Part shown: positions 44,284 through 55,992 of the stretch, piece after piece
Numbering within the stretch: position 1 is the first letter of the stretch
How the letters are laid out: each line of letters begins with the position of its first letter
Assembly (NCBI RefSeq): GCF_030811685.1
Contig: NZ_JAUSRF010000010.1
Span: 124,001 to 188,000 of the forward strand
DNA: 64,000 nt
DNA from: Neorhizobium huautlense
GTDB lineage: Bacteria; Pseudomonadota; Alphaproteobacteria; Rhizobiales; Rhizobiaceae
Reading direction: 5' to 3'
Program-made: the position numbers and the translations under genes
Notes under the pieces: model-generated
The model's input: the letters and a program-made list of their open reading frames with translations, nothing else
The model's database searches: none
What the model was told of the DNA's origin: nothing

Positions 44284-45222
44284 TCAGCGCAGTGTTGCCA
44301 GCCGTTCGGTCAGTAGCGCAAAAAAGCCGTCGGCATCGACCTTGCCCATGAACAGCGCGTTTTTCGGACGATCCGTCACGCCCCACCAGTCGGCAACCGT
44401 CATCCCTCTGGTCAGTTCCGACGCGGTTTCCACTTCGACATTACACTCGCGGCCGGCATAAAGCTCCGGCTTCAGCAGGTAGGCGATGACGTTCGGGTCG
44501 TGCAGCGGCCCGCCTTCACTGCCGTATTTCTCCACGTCGAAACGCTCGAAATATTCCAGCCAGCCGGCAACGGCTTCGCCAACCGGCGTGCCGAAATCGC
44601 GGAAGGCGGCGACGCGCGGCTTGGTGGTCAGCACCTTGTGGGTGACGTCCAGCGGGAGGATGACAACGGGCGCACCGCAACCGAAGGCGATCTTTGCCGC
44701 TTTCGGATCGACATAGATGTTGAATTCGGCGGCCGGCGTGATGTTGCCGCCTTCGAACAGGCCGCCGCCCATGGAAACGATACGTTTGATGCGCTTGGCG
44801 ATCTTGGGTGCCTTGGTGAGTGCGGTGCCGAGATTGGTCAGTGGGCCGAGCGTGCAGATGGTGACCGTGCCTTCCGGCTCCGACATCAGCGTGTCGATGA
44901 TGAAATCGACGGCATGTTTGTCCTGCAGCGGCATGGTGGGTTCGGGCAGTGTTGCGCCGTCCATGCCGGTCCAGCCATGCACATATTCGGCGGTGACGAG
45001 AGCGCCTTCCATCGGCTTGTCACAGCCTGCAAACACCTTGATATCGGCACGACCAGCCAGTTCGCACACCTTGCGGATGTTCTTTTCCGTCAGCGCCAGC
45101 GGCACATTGCCGGCGGCAGCGGTGATGCCGAGGATTTCGATCTCGGGGCTCGCCAGTGCCAAAAGGATCGCCAGCGCATCGTCCTGGCCGGGATCTGTAT
45201 CGATGATGATCTTTTCCGCCAT
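44284..45222 (-). CDS. Nucleoside hydrolase (IU-NH family)
   Basis: A 312-residue enzyme that cuts the N-glycosidic bond of nucleosides. The calcium-binding N-terminal signature IIIDTDPGQDDALAILLAL (aspartate cluster) is clear, as is CTLGPLTNLG and the C-terminal GGPLHDPNVIAYLL with the further metal Asp. Whether it prefers inosine, uridine or others cannot be told. GGAGGAG precedes the ATG at 45222. It is convergent with the pseudouridine operon, so the region groups nucleoside breakdown genes. Confidence 0.93.
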   Translation of the reverse strand: MAEKIIIDTDPGQDDALAILLALASPEIEILGITAAAGNVPLALTEKNIRKVCELAGRADIKVFAGCDKPMEGALVTAEYVHGWTGMDGATLPEPTMPLQDKHAVDFIIDTLMSEPEGTVTICTLGPLTNLGTALTKAPKIAKRIKRIVSMGGGLFEGGNITPAAEFNIYVDPKAAKIAFGCGAPVVILPLDVTHKVLTTKPRVAAFRDFGTPVGEAVAGWLEYFERFDVEKYGSEGGPLHDPNVIAYLLKPELYAGRECNVEVETASELTRGMTVADWWGVTDRPKNALFMGKVDADGFFALLTERLATLR

Positions 45223-45436
45223 GGGACACTCCTCCAAAACATGTGAAATGAAACGTGCCTCCGGGCTACGCGAAGCGGGGGACTGGCGCAAGCCTGCATT
45301 TGACGACTTGCGCAAGCGCAAATTGCGACCTTAAGTCATCGCCGCGAATGAAGCGGGCCATATATGCTTGCCGGTGACAATTGCGGTTTCTTTTCAAAGC
45401 ATCGCCAGCACAGGCCAGCACATGAAGGAGCGAAAA

Positions 45437-46432
45437 ATGAGCGAAACCTTTACCGCCATGGTCATCGACACGATCGACGGCAGACCAAAAGGTTCGTTCC
45501 GCGAGATGACGGTCGCCGACCTGCCGGATAACGATGTGCTGGTCGAGGTCGCCTATTCAACGCTCAATTACAAGGATGGGCTCGCCATATCCGGCAAGGG
45601 CAAGATCGCCCGCCGCACACCGCTCATCGGTGGTGTCGATCTCTGTGGCACGGTGGTGGAATCCCGTGTGCCTGAATGGAAGGCCGGCGATCGGGTCATG
45701 GTCAATGGCTGGGGCCTGTCGGAAACCGAATTCGGCGGTTATGCGCGGTTTGCCAAGCTCAAGCCGGAATGGCTGATCCGCCTGCCGGATGTCTTTTCCG
45801 AGGCGCAGGCCATGGCCATCGGCACGGCCGGTTATACGGCAGCCCTTTGCGTCGATGCTCTGGAAAAATGGGGCACGATCAGGCCGGGTGAAGGCGAGGT
45901 GCTTGTCACCGGTGCCGCCGGCGGCGTCGGTTCGGTGGCGATCGCGCTTCTGGCGGCTGCGGGTTACAACGTGACGGCCTCCACCGGCCGGCCTGAGACG
46001 CAGGATTACCTGCGTTCATTGGGGGCCCGCAACTTTATCGATCGTGCGGTGCTGCAGGAAAAGGGCGGACCGCTGCAAAAGGAGCGCTGGACGGGCGGCA
46101 TCGATTCCGTCGGGTCAACGACGCTTGCCAATGCCCTGTCGCAAACGGTGCGGGGCGGTGCGATCGCCGCCTGCGGTCTTGCCGGCGGCGCCGATCTGCC
46201 GGGCACCGTCATCCCGCATATCCTGCGCTCGGTGGCGCTGATCGGCGTCGATTCGGTGATGGCGCCGCAGAGCCAGCGTCAATCGGCCTGGGCGCGTCTG
46301 GCGCGCGATCTCGACCTTGCCAAGCTCGACAGCATCACGCAGATGCAGCCCATGTCGAAACTGCCGGATCTGGCGGAAGACATTCTGGCCGGAAAGATCC
46401 GTGGCCGGGTCGTGATAGACGTCTCGAAGTGA
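45437..46432 (+). CDS. Zinc-free medium-chain oxidoreductase (YhdH/AcuI-like)
   Basis: A 331-residue NADPH-dependent reductase of the medium-chain dehydrogenase family without the structural zinc. The YhdH/YhfP/AcuI branch shows in STLNYKDGLAISGKGKI, the cofactor loop VTGAAGGVGSVAIALLA and the end KIRGRVVID. AcuI reduces acryloyl-CoA to propionyl-CoA; whether this copy does so is inference. AAGGAG lies 7 bases upstream of the ATG at 45437. It is divergent from the nucleoside hydrolase gene across a 214-base gap. Confidence 0.85.
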   Translation: MSETFTAMVIDTIDGRPKGSFREMTVADLPDNDVLVEVAYSTLNYKDGLAISGKGKIARRTPLIGGVDLCGTVVESRVPEWKAGDRVMVNGWGLSETEFGGYARFAKLKPEWLIRLPDVFSEAQAMAIGTAGYTAALCVDALEKWGTIRPGEGEVLVTGAAGGVGSVAIALLAAAGYNVTASTGRPETQDYLRSLGARNFIDRAVLQEKGGPLQKERWTGGIDSVGSTTLANALSQTVRGGAIAACGLAGGADLPGTVIPHILRSVALIGVDSVMAPQSQRQSAWARLARDLDLAKLDSITQMQPMSKLPDLAEDILAGKIRGRVVIDVSK

Positions 46433-46442
46433 TTTTTTCCGA

Positions 46443-46682
46443 TCAGGCGGTTCGGGTGCTCATCGAGGCGGCCGTGCCGTTGCGGCGGGGAAATACCTTG
46501 CGGATATAGGTCATGTAATAATTGCCGGGGGATGTGGCGGTCAGAAGGCCGCTGACGGTCTCGGTCGGAACCTCGGCCAGTTCGCGGACCACGCCATCCT
46601 GAAACGTCACGTCCAGGTGCTTCAGATCGGGATCATAGGCGATTTCGGCGATCAGGCGGGATGAAACGGCGATCCGGTGCAT
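46443..46682 (-). CDS. KTSC domain protein
   Basis: A 79-residue protein carrying a KTSC domain: SRLIAEIAYDPDLKHLDVTF at the N terminus, VPTETVSGLLTATSPG with the Ser, and YIRKVFP at the end. The domain is often found alone or beside phage-like genes and its role is unknown. GGAGG precedes the ATG at 46682. It ends 11 bases from the stop of the convergent reductase. Confidence 0.8.
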   Translation of the reverse strand: MHRIAVSSRLIAEIAYDPDLKHLDVTFQDGVVRELAEVPTETVSGLLTATSPGNYYMTYIRKVFPRRNGTAASMSTRTA

Positions 46683-46793
46683 GGCAGCCTCCTTGTTCTT
46701 GGGAGGCAAGATGCCGGCTTGAAGTAAAATCGGTCCTCAGGCAATCATTCGCATTTTAGCGAATGCGTACAAAAACGGCACGGAGCTGCATTT

Positions 46794-47114
46794 TTAGAAA
46801 CGTGAGCGGGTGCCGTCGCCGGTGATCATGTGAAATTTCGAGCCGTCGGTCTTGATGTCGGCGCAGTCCGTCTGCTTGTTCTCGAACCGGATGCAGATCT
46901 TGCCGGTCGAGATCTTGTAGCCGCGCTTGGAGCCCTTGCGATAGGTGTAGCCGCTGCGGTCGGTCGTGGTTTCCTGCGAGCCCTCGTTCAGATGCGCGCG
47001 GATTTCGGCTGCCGTCGCATTGCGGATCCGGCCCTTGGTCTCGGTTGAAAAGGCAGGCGTTGCACAGGCGATGAAGGAGGCGGTCAGGGCCAGGTTCCGC
47101 AGGGTTCGGTGCAT
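46794..47114 (-). CDS. Exported hypothetical protein (106 aa)
   Basis: A 106-residue protein with a signal peptide (about 23 residues, ending TPAFS) and a mature part rich in charged and polar residues (KRGYKISTGKICIRFENKQT), with two cysteines that could form a disulfide. No known domain beyond general similarity to small rhizobial periplasmic proteins. It is a single-gene unit. Confidence 0.7.
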   Translation of the reverse strand: MHRTLRNLALTASFIACATPAFSTETKGRIRNATAAEIRAHLNEGSQETTTDRSGYTYRKGSKRGYKISTGKICIRFENKQTDCADIKTDGSKFHMITGDGTRSRF

Positions 47115-47359
47115 GGGTCTTCCTCGTTTCGATCGGCGGTCAAGATACGCGGGCGATCCTTCGGGTCAATCCGTTTGCGTGTCAAAGGTCGGTTTTGTTC
47201 CAAATCGGGTCCGATCATTCGAGACGCATGATGACCGCTCACGATGTTGCATCACATGAAATATGATCTATCGTCATTTTCGGCATCTTGTCGGCCATGG
47301 ATTGCGATCCACATAAACCGAACGGCTTTGAAATCTGCACCTTGTTGCGAAGGGGAGCA

Positions 47360-47566
47360 ATGATGACCGCCAGAAACGATCTCGAAAACGGCCTGCGTGA
47401 CGGAAAGGAAATCCTGCCCGAACCGGTCGATCTGCCGCCGTTGGAACCGCCGGCGCGTCCGCCCGTTCATTCTCACGGCGCGCACAAGACCGAAGCGGAT
47501 ATCGATGAAAGTCTGGAGGAAAGTTTTCCAGCCAGCGACCCACCGGCCTCCGGTTATTCGGACTGA
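47360..47566 (+). CDS. Small hypothetical protein with a DESLEESFPASDPPA motif
   Basis: A 68-residue acidic, Pro-rich protein. The C-terminal DESLEESFPASDPPASG block is a widespread motif of small proteins in alphaproteobacteria, of unknown role. AAGGGGAG lies just before two adjacent ATGs (47360, 47363). The frame extends upstream to 47288, but that part is not protein-like. It precedes dps by 75 bases in the same direction, so it may share its transcript and stress control. Confidence 0.65.
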   Translation: MMTARNDLENGLRDGKEILPEPVDLPPLEPPARPPVHSHGAHKTEADIDESLEESFPASDPPASGYSD

Positions 47567-47641
47567 AAACACGTCACAGAAATCTCCCGCAATCTGCAGG
47601 ACATGATTGCCTGCGGATCAGAACCGAATGGATGAAATATC

Positions 47642-48157
47642 ATGGACAATGCCAAATCCCGCCGTGAAGCGCCGTTGAAAACACCGAGTGGTATTGCGCA
47701 GGACGGTGTGCGCGATATTTCCGCCGGCATCACAAAGCTGCTCGCGGATGTTTTTGCCATCTACCTGAAGACCAAGAACTTCCATTGGCACATGTCGGGC
47801 GCGAATTTCCGCGATTACCACCTGCTGCTTGACGAACACGGCGACCAGCTGTTTGAAATGACCGACCCGCTGGCCGAACGCGCCCGCAAGATCGGCGGAG
47901 CCACGCTGCGCTCGATCGGCGAGATTTCCCGCCTGCAGCGCATCTCCGACAATGATGCCGATTTCGTGCACCCGCATGAAATGCTGGCCGAACTGCGTGA
48001 TGATAATGCAGCCTTGGTCGCCAGCATGCGCGAACTGCATGATGTCTGCGACGAATACAACGATGTCGGCACCGCCAGCCTTTTGGAAAACTGGATCGAT
48101 GAAGGCGAACGCCGCGTCTGGTTCCTGTTCGAGATCACCCGCAATACCAATCGCTGA
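47642..48157 (+). CDS. dps: Dps/ferritin-like DNA-protection protein
   Basis: A 171-residue ferritin-like protein. The ferroxidase-site region KTKNFHWHMSGANFRDYHLLLDEH is clear, with the His and Asp/Glu ligands contributed by two subunits. The N-terminal stretch (MDNAKSRREAPLKTPSG) is basic and could bind DNA. Dps dodecamers oxidise and store iron and shield DNA from peroxide. A strong intrinsic terminator follows. Confidence 0.93.
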   Translation: MDNAKSRREAPLKTPSGIAQDGVRDISAGITKLLADVFAIYLKTKNFHWHMSGANFRDYHLLLDEHGDQLFEMTDPLAERARKIGGATLRSIGEISRLQRISDNDADFVHPHEMLAELRDDNAALVASMRELHDVCDEYNDVGTASLLENWIDEGERRVWFLFEITRNTNR

Positions 48158-48176
48158 TCGCGAAAAAGGCGATCGG

Positions 48177-48203
48177 GCCGCCCTTTCCGGAGGGCGGCTT
48201 TTT
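48177..48203 (+). terminator. Intrinsic terminator of dps
   Basis: GCCGCCCT/AGGGCGGC stem with a 6-base loop and T5 tail, 20 bases after the dps stop. Confidence 0.9.
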
Positions 48204-48298
48204 GCTGTCCATCCGGTGCACAACACCCGCTTGTGCGACCCGACTGCGCGGGTGCATGATATGACCCGTGTTTCATCATTTCCCTTGGAGAGTTTCCC

Positions 48299-49399
48299 GT
48301 GAGCGCAACCAGACTGTTCTCGCCCGTCACGCTTGGTGAACTGACGCTCGACAACCGCATCGTCATTGCGCCGATGTGTACCTATTCGGCCGTGGACGGC
48401 AGCATGACCGACTGGCACATGATGCATCTCGGCATGCTGGCCACGTCCGGCGCCGGCATCCTGACGATCGAGGCGACGGCGGTTTCGCCCGAGGGCCGGA
48501 TTTCCTATGCGGATGTCGGTCTTTATTCGGACGAAAACGAACAGGCCATGGGCCGCGTGCTGGAAGGTATAAGGCGCATGTCCGACATGCCGATCGCCAT
48601 CCAGCTGGCCCATGCCGGCCGCAAGGCATCGACCGAGGTTCCGTGGAAGGGAGGCGCGCAGATTGCGCCGGATAGAGAGGGCGGGTGGAAGACGGTGGCC
48701 CCCAGCGCCGTGCCGTTCCAGCCGCATTATGATCATCCGATGGCGCTTGATCGCGAGGGTCTGATCCGTATTCGCGACGCCTTCGTTGAGGCGGCCCGCC
48801 GCTCGGCGCGGCTTGGTATCGATGCCGTGCAGATCCATGCGGCACATGGTTATCTTCTGCACCAGTTTTTGTCGCCGCTCTCCAACCAGCGTGCCGACGA
48901 ATATGGCGGTTCTCTCGAAAACCGCATGCGTTTTCCGCTGGAAGTTTTTGATGCCGTGCGCGAAGTTTTTCCGAGCGAGCGACCGGTGACCACTCGCGTT
49001 TCGGCAACGGACTGGGCCGATGGCGGCTGGGATGTTGCGCAGACGGTCGCTTTCGCCAAGGAACTGGAAAAGCGCGGTTGCGGCGCCATCCACGTGTCGA
49101 GCGGCGGTCTGGCAGCACACCAGAACATCACGCTCGGGCCGAATTATCAGGTACCGTTCGCACGCGCGATCAAGGCCGAAACGACCATGCCGGTTATTGC
49201 CGTTGGTCTGATCACCGAATTCGAGCAGGCGGAAGCCATCCTGGTGACCGGTGATGCCGATATGGTGGCGATTGCCCGTGCGGCCCTTTACGATCCGCGC
49301 TGGCCCTGGCATGCAGCCGCCCATTTCGGCGAAAGCGTGCGCGCCGCGCCGCAGTATCTGCGTTGCCAGCCGCGTCAGTTCAAGACGCTGTTCAAATAA
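48299..49399 (+). CDS. NADH:flavin oxidoreductase (Old Yellow Enzyme family, YqjM-like)
   Basis: A 366-residue FMN-binding TIM-barrel ene-reductase. The YqjM-type start LFSPVTLGELTLDNRIVIAPM, the catalytic CTYSAVDG with the redox-modulating Cys, AHAGRKAS, and IHAAHGYLLHQFLSPLSNQR are all visible. YqjM-like enzymes reduce activated C=C bonds and are linked to oxidative and electrophile stress. The start is GTG at 48299, with TTGGAG 8 bases upstream. Confidence 0.92.
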   Translation: MSATRLFSPVTLGELTLDNRIVIAPMCTYSAVDGSMTDWHMMHLGMLATSGAGILTIEATAVSPEGRISYADVGLYSDENEQAMGRVLEGIRRMSDMPIAIQLAHAGRKASTEVPWKGGAQIAPDREGGWKTVAPSAVPFQPHYDHPMALDREGLIRIRDAFVEAARRSARLGIDAVQIHAAHGYLLHQFLSPLSNQRADEYGGSLENRMRFPLEVFDAVREVFPSERPVTTRVSATDWADGGWDVAQTVAFAKELEKRGCGAIHVSSGGLAAHQNITLGPNYQVPFARAIKAETTMPVIAVGLITEFEQAEAILVTGDADMVAIARAALYDPRWPWHAAAHFGESVRAAPQYLRCQPRQFKTLFK

Positions 49400-49430
49400 G
49401 CGGATGGGAGAGGGCCGGTGAGAGCCGGCC

Positions 49431-49628
49431 TTATTCGTCGCTCTTCGACTGGCCGTGCGAGGCCAGAAAGCCCCGATATTTTTCCCGCAGTTCGGCGATC
49501 TCGATATCGCCGGCGATCCATTCTTCGATCCAGCTGATGAACAGCGGATCATCCTCGATCGTCTGGCCGTTTTCACGGGCCTTATCAAAGATGCGTTCGA
49601 CAAGTGCCCGCCGGGCTTCGGGTTTCAT
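49431..49628 (-). CDS. Small conserved hypothetical protein (65 aa)
   Basis: A 65-residue acidic, helix-rich protein (MKPEARRALVERIFDKAREN at the N terminus, with DPLFISWIEEWIAGDIEI in the middle). Its start at 49628 is favoured because the frame further upstream (to 49733) is not protein-like. AAGGAG lies 11 bases upstream. No known function. The 391 bases after 49628 contain no gene up to the response regulator. Confidence 0.6.
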   Translation of the reverse strand: MKPEARRALVERIFDKARENGQTIEDDPLFISWIEEWIAGDIEIAELREKYRGFLASHGQSKSDE

Positions 49629-49874
49629 GGGGCGGTGGCTCCTTGCGGCATGAGCGGTATTGCGGTCCGGCGCGTTTTGCGAATCGCCGGAAAGAAATTG
49701 TGAGGGGTAATCAGAGAGAGATGTGGCAGGCATGGGGCAGAGCCGGCCGACAGGAAGAAACGGCCACGCCCTGCATATGGCGATGACGCATACAACTACC
49801 GGTCATGAATTCCCCCAAGGCGAAGCAAGGTCATAAACGACAGGGAGTCGGATTTGGTTCCATGCACGGAAAGA

Positions 49875-49898
49875 AAAATTTCTGATTTGCGAAATTTT
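49875..49898 (+). promoter_or_regulatory. Inverted repeat upstream of the response regulator
   Basis: AAAATTTC/GAAATTTT with an 8-base spacer lies about 122 bases before the response-regulator start, in a 391-base gap that holds no gene. It may be an operator; there is no terminator tail. Confidence 0.3.
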
Positions 49899-50019
49899 GT
49901 CGGCGGTAATGTCAGCTACCGGACAGTATTCTCCGGATGCTTTCATTTGTCCGATGAAAGCTCTATTGCCGGCCCGCACTTCGAACCTATCTTCGTTGCG
50001 AGCATGGAGGACCAAGGCC

Positions 50020-50415
50020 TTGGAATATCGTTTTCTGATCGTCGAAGACAGCTTGCTGGTCGCGATGGATATCGAGGATGCCGTGCAGCGCAGCGGCCAT
50101 CAGGTTGTCGGTATCGCACCGGACATGAAGGTGGCGTTGAACTATAGTCGGGACGCCGACATCGCCTTTGTCGACGTGCGCCTGGCAGATGGTGAGACCG
50201 GGCCGGAGATTGCCCGCATGCTGGCGGATTCCGGCATTGTGGTGATCATGGTCACCGGCAATCCTGGCGTGGTTGTTCAGGGTGTTCCGGGGGTTGTCGG
50301 CGTCATGGCTAAGCCGCTGACGGATCAGGCCTCGCGTGACCTGATCCAGTTTGCCGTAGACCGCAAGAGCGGCCGAACCGGCACGCCGCCAGCACGGCTG
50401 AAGCTTTTTGCCTGA
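50020..50415 (+). CDS. Stand-alone response regulator receiver protein
   Basis: A 131-residue single-domain receiver. Key residues are visible: the acidic pair in FLIVEDSLL, the phospho-acceptor Asp in FVDVRLADG, the switch Thr in MVTGN, and the Lys in AKPLT. There is no output domain and no histidine kinase nearby. The start is probably TTG at 50020 (LEYRFLIVED), with GGAGG 9 bases before it; no ATG is placed well. It converges on glgB. Confidence 0.85.
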   Translation: MEYRFLIVEDSLLVAMDIEDAVQRSGHQVVGIAPDMKVALNYSRDADIAFVDVRLADGETGPEIARMLADSGIVVIMVTGNPGVVVQGVPGVVGVMAKPLTDQASRDLIQFAVDRKSGRTGTPPARLKLFA

Positions 50416-50427
50416 GCCTGAGAACCG

Positions 50428-52631
50428 TCAGGCTTTCGACCATTTCAGGTAAATGGTCGAAAGTGGTGGCAGCGTCAGCGTTACAGATTGCGCGCGGCCA
50501 TGCGATGGCTCCGCATTTGTCCAGGCCTCGACATTGCCGAGGTTGGAGCCGCCATAAACGCCGGCATCGGTGTTCAGCACTTCTTGCCAGCGGCCTTCGT
50601 GCGGCACGCCTATCCGGTAGTGGTGGCGCGGCAGCGGCGTCAGGTTCGACACCGCCAGAATAACGGACGATCCATCGCGCGACTTGCGCAGCATGGCGAG
50701 AACAGAGCTTTCCGCATCGTCCGACACCGCCCATTCGAACCCCGCCGGATCGAGATCACCGAATTGCAGGGCCGGTTCTGCCGAATAAAGCCGGTTGAGA
50801 TCGCCGATCAGTTTCTGCATGCCGGCATGGTCGGGCTGGTCGATCAGATCCCAGACGACTGAGCCATCGTGGTTCCATTCGGACCCTTGCGCAATCTCGC
50901 CGCCCATGAACAGCAGTTTTTTGCCGGGATGCGCCCACATGAACCCGAAATAGGCGCGCAGGTTGGCGAGCTTCTGCCAATGGTCGCCCGGCATCTTGCC
51001 GTAAAGCGAGCCTTTGCCGTGCACCACTTCGTCATGGGAAAGCGGCAGCATGAAACGTTCGGAATAGGCATAGATCATGCCGAAGGTCAGCATGCCGTGA
51101 TGATACTTTCGGTAGACCGGGTCGTCGGCCATGTAATGCAGCGTGTCGTGCATCCAGCCCATGTTCCATTTGAAATCGAAACCGAGCCCTCCGTCTTCCG
51201 GTGCCTTGGTCACTCCCGGCCATGCGGTCGATTCTTCCGCCACCGTGAAGGCGTGCGGGCAGCGGTCATGGATGATGCTGTTGAGGTGCTTGAAGAACTC
51301 GACGGCCTCCCAGTTTTCCCGGCCGCCATACTGGTTGGGGATCCATTCGCCTTCATTGCGGCTGTAATCGCGATAGAGCATCGAGGCGACGGCATCGACG
51401 CGCAGCGCATCGATATGAAAATGCTCCAGCCATTCCAGCGCCGATGCGATGAGAAAACCCTTCACCTCGTTGCGACCGAGATTGTAGATCAGCGTGTTCC
51501 AGTCCTTGTGAAAACCCTCGCGTGGGTCTTCGTGTTCGTAGAGTGCTGTGCCGTCGAACCGGGCCAGCCCCCAGACATCGGTCGGGAAATGCGCCGGAAC
51601 CCAGTCGAGAATGACGCCGATGCCGCTCGCGTGGCAGCGATCGATGAAATAGGCAAAATCCTCCGGTGTGCCGTAACGCCCGGTCGGGGCGAACAGGCCA
51701 AGCGGTTGGTAACCCCAGGAACCGCCGAACGGATGCTCCATGATCGGCAACATCTCGATATGGGTGAAACCGAGGCTTTTGACATAAGGCACCAGCCGCT
51801 GGCTGAGTTCCACCCAGTCGAGCGAGCGATTGCCTTCCTCGGCGATCCGCAGCCATGAACCGAGATGCACTTCATAAACCGACACTGCGCCTTCACCCGC
51901 ACGGGCGTCATGGCGCTGCATCCATTCGTGGTCGGTCCAGGGAAAGGATTTCGAGGATGCGACGACCGATGCGGTGGAAGGGGCGGCTTCCGAGGCGCGG
52001 GCGACCGGATCGGCCTTTTGGGGCAGGAGATTACCGTGGGCATCCAGAATTTCGAATTTATAGCGTTCGCCCTGTGTGAGGCGCGGCACAAAGATTTCCC
52101 AGATCCCGGCCTGCGGGCGTTGCCGCATCGGGTGGCGACGACCGTCCCATGCGTTGAAATCACCGACGACCGACACACGCCGCGCATTCGGCGCCCAGAC
52201 GGCGAAACGGACACCGGAAATACCATCGACCTCCATCGGGATGGCGCCGAGCGTGCGGCCAAGATCGTAATGGGTGCCTTGCGCAATCAGGTGCAGGTCG
52301 AGATCGCCGAGCAGGGGGGCGAAGCAATAGGGATCTTCGGTTTCCTGCACCGCGTCCGTCCACTGGATGCGAAACAGATAGGGCGTCGTCGAACCCACCA
52401 CGCCGGCGAACAAGCCGCCCGCGTGGATGTTGTCGAGGGTTGCCAGAATACGGCCGCTGTTACGCTCGACCACCTCCACGGAAACGGCGCCGGGCAGAAG
52501 CGCCCGCACCACGGTCAGTTCGCCATATTGGTGGCGGCCGAGAATGGAAAACGGATCGCCGTGCCGGCCGTCGGCCAAGGCGTTCAGCCCTTCCGTGACG
52601 GTGCCGATGATCAGGTCGGTGCGCTCGTATC

Positions 52632-52635
<4 letters not shown>
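50428..52635 (-). CDS. glgB: 1,4-alpha-glucan branching enzyme
   Basis: A 735-residue GH13 enzyme that creates alpha-1,6 branches. An N-terminal CBM48 region (about 100-220) precedes the catalytic barrel, with [21 protein letters not shown] (nucleophile Asp), [13 protein letters not shown] (acid/base Glu) and [13 protein letters not shown] (transition-state Asp). It is the last gene of the operon; its ATG overlaps the treS stop by 4 bases (ATGA). In this setting it branches the glucan made by GlgE. Confidence 0.97.
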
Positions 52636-55967
<3,332 letters not shown>

Positions 55968-55992
55968 TGTTTTTCTCCTCCCTTTTCCCTTC

